The notes beneath the pieces are model-generated. The model ran no database searches, was not told the DNA's origin, and saw nothing but the letters and a program-made list of their open reading frames with translations. A DNA stretch of 64,000 nt from positions 62,001 through 126,000 of the forward strand of contig OY979725.1 of the NCBI GenBank assembly GCA_963855995.1, written 5' to 3'. The stretch is from Muricea muricata (taxonomy: Eukaryota; Cnidaria; Anthozoa; Malacalcyonacea; Plexauridae). Position numbers and translations under genes: made by a program. Shown in pieces: positions 40,152 to 51,527 of this stretch; position 1 is the stretch's first letter; each line of letters starts with the position of its first letter.

Positions 40152-43100
40152 TCAAATCTTGTCTGGATTACGAGATTGCGTCCTAGTAAAATCAAAATAT
40201 TTGTGTTAACCTATACTTTCAGAAGAGATAAATTGCAAGTGACAAAAGTTAAGTCCCAGCACGCTTACCCCATCCAATCAGCAGACACAGCAAAAGGGGA
40301 CTCTTTGTTTTCTTGTTTCATGAATCTTTTCCCCGGGACGAATCCCATCTCAGGACCGGTACCGCCAAGCCATATTGGATTGCCAGGAACTACATTTACA
40401 TCGGCGGGTTTCATGCCAGCAGGTGGACAGTTTGATGGCGATACTCTTTCCTCTTTTCGCATGTCTAGTGTTATGTTGACAATGCATTTACTAGGCTTTG
40501 CACTTAAATTAACGGTTAAGCTCTAACGGTTAAGACTGAAAACCGACCTGATAAAAACACAAGCTGCTTCCTCGATTTTATAGCGTTTAAAAACATTACA
40601 GCGTAGCATTTTCAGAAAGCCACGAGAACTAACAGTAAAAATTTGAACAAAACAATTTTCTGACTTGAGACCGACTCAAAATAGCAGCACTATGATTTTT
40701 TGCCCGCACCTGATTCATGATATGGAAACGGGTGTGATGTTTGTGGCGTAATATTGCAGTTCAACTCTAGTTTTTCGCACTGGTGTATTTAAAGGAAGAA
40801 ACAAAAATTAATATTTTCAACCACTTTCCAACATTTTCTGCTATTAAATTGCCCAAATTTTGAATTTTTGATCATCATAAATCATGAAATTAGAATGTCT
40901 CACTTAATTTAAAGCATATTTGAAATTTTTTTGATATGTACCAAACAATTTTGAGAATGAGGATTCAGCAAAAAAATTATTGTAACAAGTCAACACAACA
41001 TACATCTTCCATGAGAGCTTACAAATTGGTTTCCATTTCTGCTACCAGAATCAATCCTTAGAAGGCCTAAAAATAAAGAGAAAATTTATTACGAGACAAG
41101 AATGAAACAAAAGTTTTTGAAACAGGCAATTTTTACCTTCATGACCACCTTGCTTTGATAGTTTAACAAATTCAGAATCTGTGTCTCGAATATTTGATCT
41201 CCCAGTTGCCAGTGGACCATTTTTTGCTGTAGCAATACAGAAAATTCATTGAAAACAACCCGATAAACCCATAAAAGCAACTCTACCATAGTTCTAATTG
41301 ATGCAAATATTGATTAATTTGGAATTATATTATCACTTACTGCTCAGGGCAAAAACTGTTTGAGTGGATTTAGTAAATGAAAAATATGACCAAAGTACAA
41401 AACGTTGCTCAGGTATTTCTTAAATCCAAACGAGTGGACTAAAATATATCTTAAATAATTGGCACAACCAGAGATGGAACTGTCACAGATCACAATCTCT
41501 CCTTTCCATAGCCCATGATCCTGTTGGTCAAAGACTGCAGGATCTGGGTACGAGACTGGTCATTCTTCACATGACATCACTCATTGGAATAATTCCACAG
41601 ATCTAAGAGTAGACTGGATCAAGCTCCTATACTATACAAAAGTGAAGCCAATTTCAACCAGGGCAAAATTACTTCTGGTTACCATCTTGCAGGGTAAACA
41701 ATATGGAGATGTATTACGAAATGAGTCTACGAGGCAGGTTTATCGTAATTTTGAGGCAATGCCAAGCACTGTGCTGAATTGTTGCTTTGGGTATAAAAAG
41801 AACAAAATATTTTCTCTTTTTTCAAGGGATATTTTTGTAAACATTGTCAAAATATCCCAGCCAAAGAAATTGGCAAGTTGCATACTTGAAGTCTGTTTTT
41901 GGCACAACTCTCTGGCAACTGGACTTTGATGATGGTATTTTCACTAACCTCAATACTACAATGCTCTGAAAGAATATAAACAGATGTCAAATGGTTTGAA
42001 CGAAATGTAAGGAATCTGTTTGTAGCATTCATGTTTCTCAAACAAGCGGAAAATCTAGAAATTGTTGTATGTATGCAGCCCCAGCAACGATAAATGATTT
42101 AAGCTGAATTAGGAATTATACACTTTCTAAGGCAAAAGTTCTAATGGTTTATATTACATAGAGCCAAGAACATTAAGAGAAAGACATTTCAGGAAAAGTT
42201 TGTGGACCTGATGACCACAATGTTGTCAAAGAAGCCTTACATAGGATAAATTTATAGTAAAGTCCAGGTGGTTAATGGTGAGCAACGGAATGAAATTAAC
42301 CTGAGGACAAAGGAACTGTGACGTTAAATACCAAGCTCGTTTTTCCCTTCCTGGAGTTGGGAAGTATTTTTTAAATAAACGAACAACGACAGATGACATA
42401 TTTTGCAAATGTATTGTATTAAATGTGGAATCAATAACATTTTCATCTTTAGGGCTAATAAAATTATGTCAAAGCTAACAGAAAAAGCAATTTTCAGTAA
42501 AAATACCTGGTTATGCCTAATGTGTCAATGAACACTTATTGACCATTTCTATTGACCATAAAATTCAGAAAAATATCCCTCGAAAAGAGAGAAAATACCC
42601 AAAGCAACAATTCAGAGCAGCACTTGAAAATGCCTCAAAATTGCAAGAAACCCACCTCACTGACTCATTTTGTAATACAATTCCATATTGTTTTCCCTGG
42701 AATGTGATAACCGGAAGTAATGTTGCCCCAGTTGAAATTGGCTTCCCTTTTTTATAGAATAGAAGCTTGATCCAATCTACTATCAGATCATTGAATAATT
42801 CACACAGACAATCACAGCTAATCCATACTTTCACATTCATCAAAAGTAGAAAATCACTGGTCTACAGCAGTGAAATTCATCTTAAGTTTGCAAACTGGTC
42901 TGAAACTTACACTGTTCATCATGGTAATACCAATCTCCTCCTTTTCTTTCAGAAGACACAAGTTCAGCATTTCCAGTCGAATGATCCATTCGAAGTAACC
43001 CTAGACAGTGAAAAATAACGTCTTTCAGTGACAGCACTATGTGTCAAACAGGCATAGAAAGATGGCAGATGGGTTGGATCTTCCTCATTTCCAAATAAAA

Positions 43101-44209
43101 ATGGGGTTTCAACAATGAAGGAGCCCTTACAGCTCATGAAATACAGCAGTTTACATCCAAGCACTAAGTGCAAGCATTTTTGCGAGTTTTTTACGTTTGT
43201 AACGTGACATTTGGCCATTTGAAACGGAAGCCATTTAGATGCAAAACACCACGGTTCTGTAACAGTCGTGTTTCTCATGTTTTGATGCATGTTTTATCAT
43301 TTTTTAAAAAAACCCATTTTCATTGCATACAAGCTTGTTTAGGACTTCAAATCATACAACAGCATAAAACTTGTAAATAATCATGTCTTACATGTGAAAC
43401 AGACTCAGTTTTGATCATTTTAAACAGTATATGGCAAATGTTGCGTTTCAAAGGGCGAATGTCACGTTACAAAGGTAAAAAACTCACAAAAACGTTTGCT
43501 TAGTGCTTGGATGCAAATTGCTGTACTTCTAGATTAACCTGAAAGAACTTTGTATGAAGTTAGTTTACAAGTTACTTAAAAATTTACCTTTATGTCCACC
43601 TTCCCTGCATAACTTCACAAAACTTGTTTCATCTTTCCTCTGCAGATTCTTTTTACCAGTATCACTGCAGTCAGTTTCATCTGCTGGTCCACCCAGACAC
43701 GATATCTGTGAGAGTGCTGGTGGATCTACAGGTGGTCGGTTAGCCATGGGTTGAATATCGTTCGCAAAACCTGTGGGAATAAATCCTTGTTTATGTTGGT
43801 ATTTATATTGCAAGTATGCAAAGTTTACTTATGTGAAGTAAAATTTACATTAGCTTAGGCCTAATACACTAAATGGTAGCCAACAGCTTTGTAGCACCAA
43901 ATGGGAGCTTAGTGGGTAACTATGTGGGATATAATGGGCTTTACCTCATAAACAGTCAAGAAACTTTACGAAATAAAGAATACTAATCATGAAAAGACTA
44001 CTTTTAAAATCATAAATGTTATTGCTTAACCGCTAATTCTTCGTCCAGATGAAAAAAATCAGTTACATACACATTAAGGGTTTACACGTGTAAGCTGTGA
44101 ACCTGCAATACGCTACCATCACCGGTAAACCTGTAGATTTTGAAGTATTTTTTGCAGTGTTCCTTCAAAAAGAGTCAACCTTACCGCCTTCTTGACTTCT
44201 GTCATTCAT
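40152..44209 (-). CDS. C7orf57-like protein, seven exons
   Basis: Exons 44,185-44,209 (start), 43,588-43,770, 42,911-43,000, 41,137-41,226, 41,046-41,066, 40,269-40,464 and 40,152-40,182 (stop) join in frame to about 211 residues; all but the last intron are phase 1. Exon 2 has PPALSQISCLGG and FVKLCREGGHKG, and exon 3 GLLRMDHS and GGDWYYHDEQ. These recall human C7orf57, which has a PPASQIPGL segment, a DSEYVKLAKQGG motif followed by a double Leu, and DWYIHH. Here the FVKL..GGH.GLLR core occurs twice (exons 2-3 and 4-5). The C-terminus holds VPGNPIWLGG and ends near DWMG. C7orf57 has no established biochemical function. The small exon at 41,046 and the last exon are the weakest; a stronger GTAAGC donor at 41,021-41,022 would break the frame. 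Confidence 0.62.
41560..42850. mobile_element. Diverged inverted repeat pair, intron 3 of the C7orf57-like gene
   Basis: Segments 41,600-41,830 (plus) and 42,565-42,790 (minus) are clearly related but diverged. Read in the same direction both contain GATCAAGCT..TAT, CAACCAGGGCAAAA / CAACTGGGGCAACA, GTAAACAATATGGA and GAATTGTTGCTTTGGGTA. About 730 bp lie between them. Their translations look alike, but the exons of the host gene do not use them, so this is more likely an old foldback transposon than coding sequence. Confidence 0.6.
43139..43528. repeat. Foldback element, about 390 bp, intron 2 of the C7orf57-like gene
   Basis: Left arm TACAGCAGTTTACATCCAAG, CACTAAG, GAGTTTTTTACGTTTGTAAC and GTGACATT; the right arm is its mirror, ending in CTTGGATGCAAATTGCTGTA. 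Confidence 0.7.
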
Positions 44210-44597
44210 TCTTCAGTTCCAACAAACCTGTAAACAACGAGTATGTGCACGTTTTTGATTTGTGATAACAACTTGAGCGAAATTTTCATTTACTTGACAA
44301 CAAAACGCGCGAGAAAAGCCTCACTCAAAATATCCTAAGAACTCCCAAGATTATCCCTTCTTCTCTAACTTGTCCCTCACTTTCCTGCTCTTCCCAACCA
44401 CTGAGCTATATACCCCAGTGTCCCCAACTCTTTGTCGACACGTGGTCGATAAAATTAGCATAAAATGCAAAATAGCACAGCTCCGGAAATATACCATGGA
44501 AACGTTTCACAACACAAACATTTTAAAAGATTCATTTAATTTTAAGCGGATCAATATTTTGACTCTGACGAGCAGTTGCTCGTTTTGATTTGAAACA
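44210..44597. promoter_or_regulatory. Shared intergenic space of two divergent genes, candidate bidirectional promoter
   Basis: Only 388 bases separate the start codons of the C7orf57-like gene (minus) and the PP2D1-like gene (plus). Both transcription starts and 5' UTRs must lie here or overlap. No clear TATA box was seen. Confidence 0.5.
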
Positions 44598-46133
44598 ATG
44601 TTGAGAAGTCGCGAGATATGTTCGCAAAGTACGAAAAATGCTTTGCCAAATATACACAATAGAGACGGATCCACGTTTGCGGAACACGGAGAAGTTGAGA
44701 TATTCAAAGCGACGAATATATCAATTTCGTGTCTTAAATGTAGCAATTATGTTAACCTAACGGGCTTAGAAGATCATCGCGCATTTCACGAAGCATTGGC
44801 GTTATTCGAATATGATTTCGAAACGAAACCCAGCAACGAACAAGCGCTAAGTCGAAAACGTGCCAAATTGGTAAAAGATTTAAACCAACTTCCTGATATC
44901 AGTCGCTCTTCCTACTGCAGAAAGCTTGGGAAGATAGATCTGGCATACGAAGTCATAAAGTCTCATATCTACGGTAGATCGAATAAATTTAAATCATCTT
45001 TCATTGAGTATCATGATGTGATGATTAAGTCAGTCAGTGACAAGTTACATGATAGAGTTGCTCTGGGAGTTTGCGAATCAACAAATGAAAAGTGGAAGCC
45101 AGAAATGGAGGATGCCTACAGTTATAACACTGAAGTTTTACAAGGACAAATAGTCTCGTGTTTCGCAGTCTTTGACGGATACAGCGGTTCAACTGCTGCT
45201 AAACAATGTGCTAGTCAGTTTTATCAAGTGTTAAAAGAAGCCCTTCATGATTTTTACTTTGATCAATGCATTACTGATTCAAATTGCCAACTTCTTGATG
45301 GTTTTCAACAAGCTTTCCAGAATATGGATAAAGTGTTGCTTTATGGAGCCAATGAGACTTCACGTAATCGGTGGAGTGGCTGCTCTGCAGCCACATGTCT
45401 GCTCATAGGTGATACTTTACATGTTGCAAATGCGGGCAATGTTAAAGCAGTCCTAATCAAGGATGGTAATTTCTTTCAAACACTGACAGAAGACCACACT
45501 CCAGCCAATAAAAAAGAAAAACACAGGATCAAAGCCAACGGGGACGTCCACAAATGGTCAAAAACTGCGTGGGTCAATGGTGTTGTTATGACCACAAGAG
45601 GGCTTGGTAACCATGGGGATCCTGTCCTAAAGTCAAGCATTTTAAACATCCCAGCTATTCGTTGCGTTCCAGTAACAAACAGTCACATCATTTTGATTGC
45701 AACTCATGGCTTTTGGCAGGTTTTCAATGAGCATGAAGCGACGTTGTTAATCAAAGAATGGCTGAATCGAAATGACGAATTAGGAGCCCCTGAAGATCAT
45801 ATAAGTTCTGATTCCCACAATTGTAGTAATTCTATTAACGTTGTAGTCCAAAGTGAAGATGTCTTAACAGCAGAATCCCCAAATACAACTAGCCCGCTGG
45901 AAGAAAATGTAAATGCTTCCAGAACTGCAGAAAATGAAAGATATAAAAGTTCAAATGAACAAAAAACCAAAGAGGAAAAGCCATTTTCAAAGTTGCTAAG
46001 TGACCTGCTGATGAGATCCGATGCAAATGTTGTAGCTGTGGAAATAAGCAAGCATCTCATTAAAGCAGCATTGACTGGAGGTGCTAAAGAAAATATTACT
46101 GTAATGGTAGTTATGTCACCTCTAGCTAGCTAG
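44598..46133 (+). CDS. PP2D1: PP2C-like pseudophosphatase, PP2D1-like, intronless
   Basis: A single 511-codon frame. The start is supported by an in-frame TGA 12 bases upstream. The N-terminus has a C-x2-C-x11-H-x3-H pattern (Cys45, Cys48, His60, His64), like a zinc finger. The PP2C fold follows from about residue 150: MEDAY (170-174), FAVFDGYSG (189-197), SGCSAAT, LHVANAGN, TEDHTP, TTRGLGN and KENITVMVV near the end. Two metal ligands survive (Asp172 and Asp193). The GDS motif is GN-V, the SDG-I-W-D motif is THGFWQ, and the last DN is EN, so catalysis is probably lost. Length, N-terminal finger and dead site fit PP2D1 better than TAB1, which lacks the finger. Lack of introns may mean an old retrocopy. 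It stands head to head with the C7orf57-like gene. Confidence 0.72.
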   Translation: MLRSREICSQSTKNALPNIHNRDGSTFAEHGEVEIFKATNISISCLKCSNYVNLTGLEDHRAFHEALALFEYDFETKPSNEQALSRKRAKLVKDLNQLPDISRSSYCRKLGKIDLAYEVIKSHIYGRSNKFKSSFIEYHDVMIKSVSDKLHDRVALGVCESTNEKWKPEMEDAYSYNTEVLQGQIVSCFAVFDGYSGSTAAKQCASQFYQVLKEALHDFYFDQCITDSNCQLLDGFQQAFQNMDKVLLYGANETSRNRWSGCSAATCLLIGDTLHVANAGNVKAVLIKDGNFFQTLTEDHTPANKKEKHRIKANGDVHKWSKTAWVNGVVMTTRGLGNHGDPVLKSSILNIPAIRCVPVTNSHIILIATHGFWQVFNEHEATLLIKEWLNRNDELGAPEDHISSDSHNCSNSINVVVQSEDVLTAESPNTTSPLEENVNASRTAENERYKSSNEQKTKEEKPFSKLLSDLLMRSDANVVAVEISKHLIKAALTGGAKENITVMVVMSPLAS

Positions 46134-47537
46134 TTCTTCTAATAATAGTGAATTTGGTGATTTAGAAATGATTTAGAAGAAAAAAATGTGACCGAGATGG
46201 TTGTAATAATTTTTTGCCTCTGATATTGTGCCAGTCAGCCAGTGAGGCAGCAACAAATAATCTCTTCTTTGCAAATGCACTCATTCAAAACAGCTTGAAC
46301 AAACCGCAGTATGGCCACAAATTATTTATTTTAAATCATGCACATAGTTAGCTTGTATTCCGTGCCTATAAATGGAAATTGCGACTTTATCAATGTATTA
46401 ATCATGCATACTTTGGCTTAATCCCATAGGGGATTATGCGTTCATTATCTTTGCAAATCCATCCACAGAAATGTCAGGATCTCAGCAAATTAGTTCTGAC
46501 ATGAAAAAACGCATGAAGTCTTTACGTTTTTGAGCACTTCAAAGGAACAAAGCACAGAAGAAGAACACTCTCGTGTAAATTTGAAACTGGGAAATAAGCG
46601 ATAAATAAGTTGAAAGACAATATTTCTGGCAAAGCGACGCAAACTGCGCCTTCTGGATCTTTCGCAATCTATCTTTCGCATAAATTAGGATTGTTTATGT
46701 GACCCAGTCTTCCTCGCTCGGCCATCATGTCAAGCAGATTAATTTGGAAAATTTCTCACATTTCAGCTGTTCTTTAAATGTTTTATTTTCCGTTTGTTTT
46801 TAAAGGATTCAATAAGGTTATGCTTTAGTTTACATAATGGGGTAATTGTTCGCGTAGTTCCAATTTGGGGAAATATGGTTTTGTCTTTGTTCTATGAATC
46901 TATATACATGCAAGTTAGCATGTAAATATGGAATTCAATCATTCAATAAAAAAATTTTGCTTGGTAAGTACGTTCGCATGTTTTTGTTGCGTACCAACAC
47001 TCAGTTGTTTCAAGTTGAAAGATAAAAGTTAACTTAAAGTTAGGATTCTAGCTTAAAGAATATCCTATACGCAGAAAACTTTAAGTTTGTGGACAAAATA
47101 CCTCAACCTTGTTTACATCAATACAAATTTGTCATTTTGATAGCAATGTCAATAAAACATACCATATGAGTTTAGCGGCCCTTCTCACAACGTGATTTCA
47201 AAAAACAATGCTGTACATCATACTACGAAGTAAGCATTTTTATAGTTTCTGTTCACAGACCAATTATTTGATTTTTACCCAAGGTTATGGAGAGCTGGCT
47301 GACAGCCCTATGTCAACATGTCATCCTGTTATTGTCATGTTCAATTCTAGGTTGAATTCTGTAGTGAATGATTTGTTGGTGTGTAGAAGATAAACGCAAC
47401 AGATTTGCTCCATGAAGCTATGATCGACAACAGAAATTGGTAACAGTTCAACAAACTGAAATGAACGAATTGAATGAAATTGATCACATCTGATAATTTG
47501 AACAAATCTGATCATTTGTTCTATATTTGAACTTGTC
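46134..47537. other. Intergenic region between PP2D1-like and BTBD7
   Basis: Contains the 3' UTR of the PP2D1-like gene, with an AATAAA at about 46,945, and the 5' region of BTBD7. No other exon or repeat was recognised. Confidence 0.5.
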
Positions 47538-50500
47538 ATGGGTGGCATAAGTTCTCTTCACAGTTCACGGTCAGTAGAAAACATTTCACGAAAGCAAAGT
47601 AGGACTCGCTCAGAAGGGAAGAAAAGTGTCTCGAAGTTTGCAACACTTCGAAAGAAGTTTTCGCGCCATCGTTCAGGTCAGAAATCTCATAACTATGTAA
47701 AGCATATTAGAGAACTGACTCACTCATGGAATACACATCAAATAAATGCACTTGTTGAGGAATATGAGTCGCTGTCAGCCTTGAAAGATCTGTCGATACA
47801 AACAAATTTAGCAAGGCCACGAGTTCGCACTTTGAAAGAAGATCTCTTAGCATTGTATGAAGAACAATGCTTCACTGATGTTGTGCTAGAATTCAAGGGG
47901 GTTGAGTTTCATTGTCACAGATTTATATTATCACTACGGTCACCCTTCTTTCAAACACTGCTTGCAAAGCATCCTGCAAACAATGCAAGGGTGAAAGTGA
48001 ACATTAATAACCCTGAACTAACTGTGGATATATTTCAGATGATGATTCATTATTTATACACTGGGGATTTACCCACAATTGACACAGTGTTGGATAATTT
48101 GGAAATCTTAATGAAATTAGGAGATGAATTTGGAACCCCAAATGTCCTTGAACATGATATGAATATTTTGCTCAACACCAACAAATTCAGTGATGTTACT
48201 TTGGTATTTCAAGATGATTTTGCTGGAGTTAGTCAAAACAAAGAATTAGTTGGGGCAGAATCAACATTTGAGTTGCAGTGCCACAAAGCAATACTAGCAG
48301 CTCGATCACCATTTTTCCACTCCCTGCTCACAAAGCTAGCTAAGGAAAAGGACACATCCTACCCATTAAAGCTTGTTTTAGATGAGAAGATTATACCACG
48401 GCAGTATGGGAGAGTGCTTCTACAATGTATGTATTTAGATTGTATTGATGTCTCATCAGTAATAAGGTGGGCATCTAACAGTGATGAACGCAGCATTGAA
48501 GACCCACACAAATTGTTAACAGTACCAGAAGTAGCGATGGAAGTGTATGAGATTGCAAGATTCTTGGATTTTCCAACACTTGAACAAGGTATTTAAAACC
48601 ATTACATTTCCACCTTATTACACCACTTTCAATTCCCAGTATCACAAATATATATTAGTTTGTACATGAAAGTGTGCACTTGAACAATGATATAACCAGC
48701 CAGAGAAATTATTCCTTGACTCCCAACATACAGTAAGTGACGACATGCAGCCTTGCTCTACTTGAAGCCAGCGGATTCTTTTTTAGGTGCAGAGGATATT
48801 ATCATCCAAGAAGTTTCTCCAATGTCATTGTTGGCCACATTGGAATGGAGCAGTAAATCTCATGGTTCTCATTGGGTGTATCGACAAACAATGCACTATT
48901 TCCGCGAGGAGTTTCTCAATATTGTTCATTTGGATAGCTTTTTAAATTTACCAAAGCAATTTGTTATTGAAGCATTAAAGTCTGACTTCCTTCAGGTCTG
49001 TAAATAGATCTTTCTTATAATGATACTGAATGTGAAAAAAATACTGTTACCTGAAATTTGATTAGGTCAAGGCATTTTCAAATTTCTTGTAACATCCTAC
49101 ACCTGCATATGACCTCCTTATGAGAAAAATCTATTGTTGAAAGTCTAATAGTTTCAAAGTGTACACCCTAGAAAAACCAATTATTTGAGTTCAACACAAA
49201 ATGTGCAATTATGTGTATTCTGCCATGTTTATATAGGCAAGTGAACAAGATGTCCTTTTTGCTGTTATTAAATGGGGAGAAGCTCAAGTCTACAAGACCA
49301 TTTATCCCTCAGGTGATATCTAATGATAATGACAAAAATAATAATACTAAAAATAACAGAGTGACCAGTTGTGTGGTGTGGCAATATTTACCAACTGTTA
49401 CATTATTACTTGTACTCTTCTTTGACCTTCAAAATGGACTTATTTTTGTTTGAACTTATCTTGTACAATTAATGTACCAAAACATTGTAATTGAATTAGC
49501 TTATGATTAATTTTTTATCAACAGACAGCAAACTAGAGCACTACACAAGCTCACTAAAGCGTAGCATTCGTCGAAAAGAAACAGATGTGAAATCTTTAAA
49601 GCAAGTTCTTCATGGTGTGCTCCCTCTCATTCGCGTGCAACATATACTTCCCAAAGAATGCAACGTTCTCAAGGCAGCCATTCAACAAGGATTGCTCCAA
49701 AAAGAGATGCCACTGGACATTGGAGAAGGAGAAAGACAACAACGATCATCGTGGATCAGAATGCAGGACGATAGGAAATATGTAAAACCCAGACTGTTTG
49801 CAGCTTACGTTGACGAAGCCAAGGTGAGACCTTGCAGGCTTGGATTGGCTCGGGGAGGAGGGATTTCTGTTCAAAAAGTGTGTAGGATATTTTAGAAAGG
49901 CACATCTCACAACTTCCTGAAATTTTGTACTGTGTATTAGTTGAACAAATCTTTTCTAAGTCAGGGTTTTTTTATGGAATCTTGTATTGAATTTGAAGTC
50001 GCTCATTTCATATCAACTAATACACCCTGAACACTTTTAGGGGACAGCCAATTCAGACTCCCTGTAGTTCACCTGAACTCAATCTTCTCGGCAAAAAACG
50101 GACCCAAGAGAAAAACCCTGAAAGAAAGCCCACAAATCTTGAAGCAGCATTACTTCTTCTATTTTCAGGCGATCATGCGTGAACGAATGGTAGAAGAGAT
50201 GGAAGTCGTCCGTCTTCGAATGATCCGCCATTCCGACATGCCAGATATGGTGGCCAGTATCACCAGCCAGTACAGTACACCAGAGTACGAAGATGGTCCA
50301 CCATTTTTGATTGCAAACGAAGTACCATATCCTGATCCAACAACTGTCAAAGCTATGTTGAACAGAGAGAAGGAATTGAAGTCGTATAACCAAACACAAC
50401 GAGCGTATGCGTTGTCCTTAGGTAAGAATAGAAGTACTTATACCAAAATGGTTCGTGCGGTAGATGTATGTATTTAGATGTATCTATTTCCTGGCAAAGA

Positions 50501-51527
50501 GCCTTTGCTTAAAAACCGAATTCTGTAGTTTTACTGTTTCAGCTGTTGAAAGATCCTATATCTTCATAAGCTGTTGACTGCACTACCTACACCACAGTAT
50601 AGAAAATGGACAGTGTGGGCACTCAATTGAAGTTTGTGTGTCCACACATATCGCATTACGCATTCATTACCATTATACCAGCCACTCAATTGCATTTTCT
50701 GGCCAATCAGAAGAACGCTTAACTGACTGATAGCAGCCAGTAAACCGCATAATAATAGGGCGCCGTGTTGCACTTCTGAGTGGCCCGACCTTAAATTCCC
50801 CACACCTGTGCCTACAGTGGTAACGTTAGTTTCAGGCATTGTAATTGGTTACTTTTTTGTCTTTTCCCCTTGAAGGCCACAGAGTTGATACGGGTTGTGG
50901 ATTTTACTGACTTGATGCAAGTTTACCATAGCAACACGCCTGTTGGCGTCATCAAGCTATGAAATCAGACTTGGTGCAACTTGATAATTGCAGACCTACT
51001 GCAAGTTGTTGTAACATCTTTGTGCATAAGAAACTTTGACAATCTGCTCAACTTACATCAATCCTGTTGACTGACAAGTGATAACTTGCAGCAGACGTGT
51101 TGTCAAGGTAACAAGCCTGCAGCAAACTTGCTGCAAATTGCGCGTGTGGACGCAAAAGATGGGAGTGTGGTATATTGCATAGAAATCAGGCATACATACA
51201 TTCATACATCTGTTTCTGTATCCCCAGGTGATGGCAGAGCGGTGAATCATGAAGTAAGAAAACGTGTTGTGCGCGAGTTTGGTCTTCCCGATGTCGCTGT
51301 CGAGGTTCTCCGGCGTGCTCCGAAAAACACGACCGAAGACTTTCCGGGCAGTCAAGAATCTCTGCTGCTCAGCCAGTGTAGTTATGACAAGGTATGTAGG
51401 AGACCATCATTGCGGTGAAATGTGCTAGCATCAATTTAACATGATTATTTTCCCCCTTTAGCTGAGCAGCTCTTCTGACACTGAACCAGATGTAACACTG
51501 GCTGTTCAAACGAAGAAAACCAGATAG
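47538..51527 (+). CDS. BTBD7: BTB/POZ domain-containing protein 7, seven exons
   Basis: Exons 47,538-48,588, 48,787-48,995, 49,237-49,312, 49,525-49,823, 50,169-50,421, 51,228-51,391 and 51,462-51,527 join in frame to 705 residues. The start MGGISS is an N-myristoylation signal, as in the vertebrate MGANAS. A basic region with FATLRKKF and the signature NALVEEYESLSALKDLS are followed by BTB domain 1 (about 108-197) and BTB domain 2 (about 214-330). A BACK-like helical part spans exons 2-4, with WSSKSHGSHWVYRQ, IKWGE and IRVQHILP, then KYVKPRLFAAYVDEAK and VVRLRMIRHSDMPD. Vertebrate BTBD7 is over 1,100 residues with a long Pro/Ser-rich tail; here the protein stops soon after FPGSQESLLL. In vertebrates BTBD7 promotes epithelial remodelling and branching through Snail2 and E-cadherin control. 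Confidence 0.93.
50625..50800. repeat. Dispersed repeat shared with 34,625-34,810, copy 2
   Basis: Lies in intron 5 of BTBD7. It shares GTTTGTGTGTCC, GCATTACGC, CAATTGCATTTTCTGGCCAA and CAGCCAGTAAACCGCATAA with the other copy. Confidence 0.65.
50880..51145. repeat. CAAGTTGTTGCAA-type dispersed repeat
   Basis: Repeated short boxes (GCAAGTTGTTGTAAC, GCAGCAAACTTGCTGC, GTTGTCAAGGTAACAAGCC) in intron 5 of BTBD7. Related boxes occur at 1,305-1,420 (CAAGTTGTCAACAAGTTG) and 57,360-57,480 (TGCAACACATCTGTTGCAAC). Such AACTTGTTG repeats are common MITE families in marine invertebrates. Confidence 0.5.

Noticed and set aside
41021-41066. Longer version of C7orf57-like exon 5 ending at a strong GTAAGC
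   Set aside because: Its phase (0) does not fit the next exon, which needs phase 1; the weaker GTAGCA donor at 41,044-41,045 keeps the frame.
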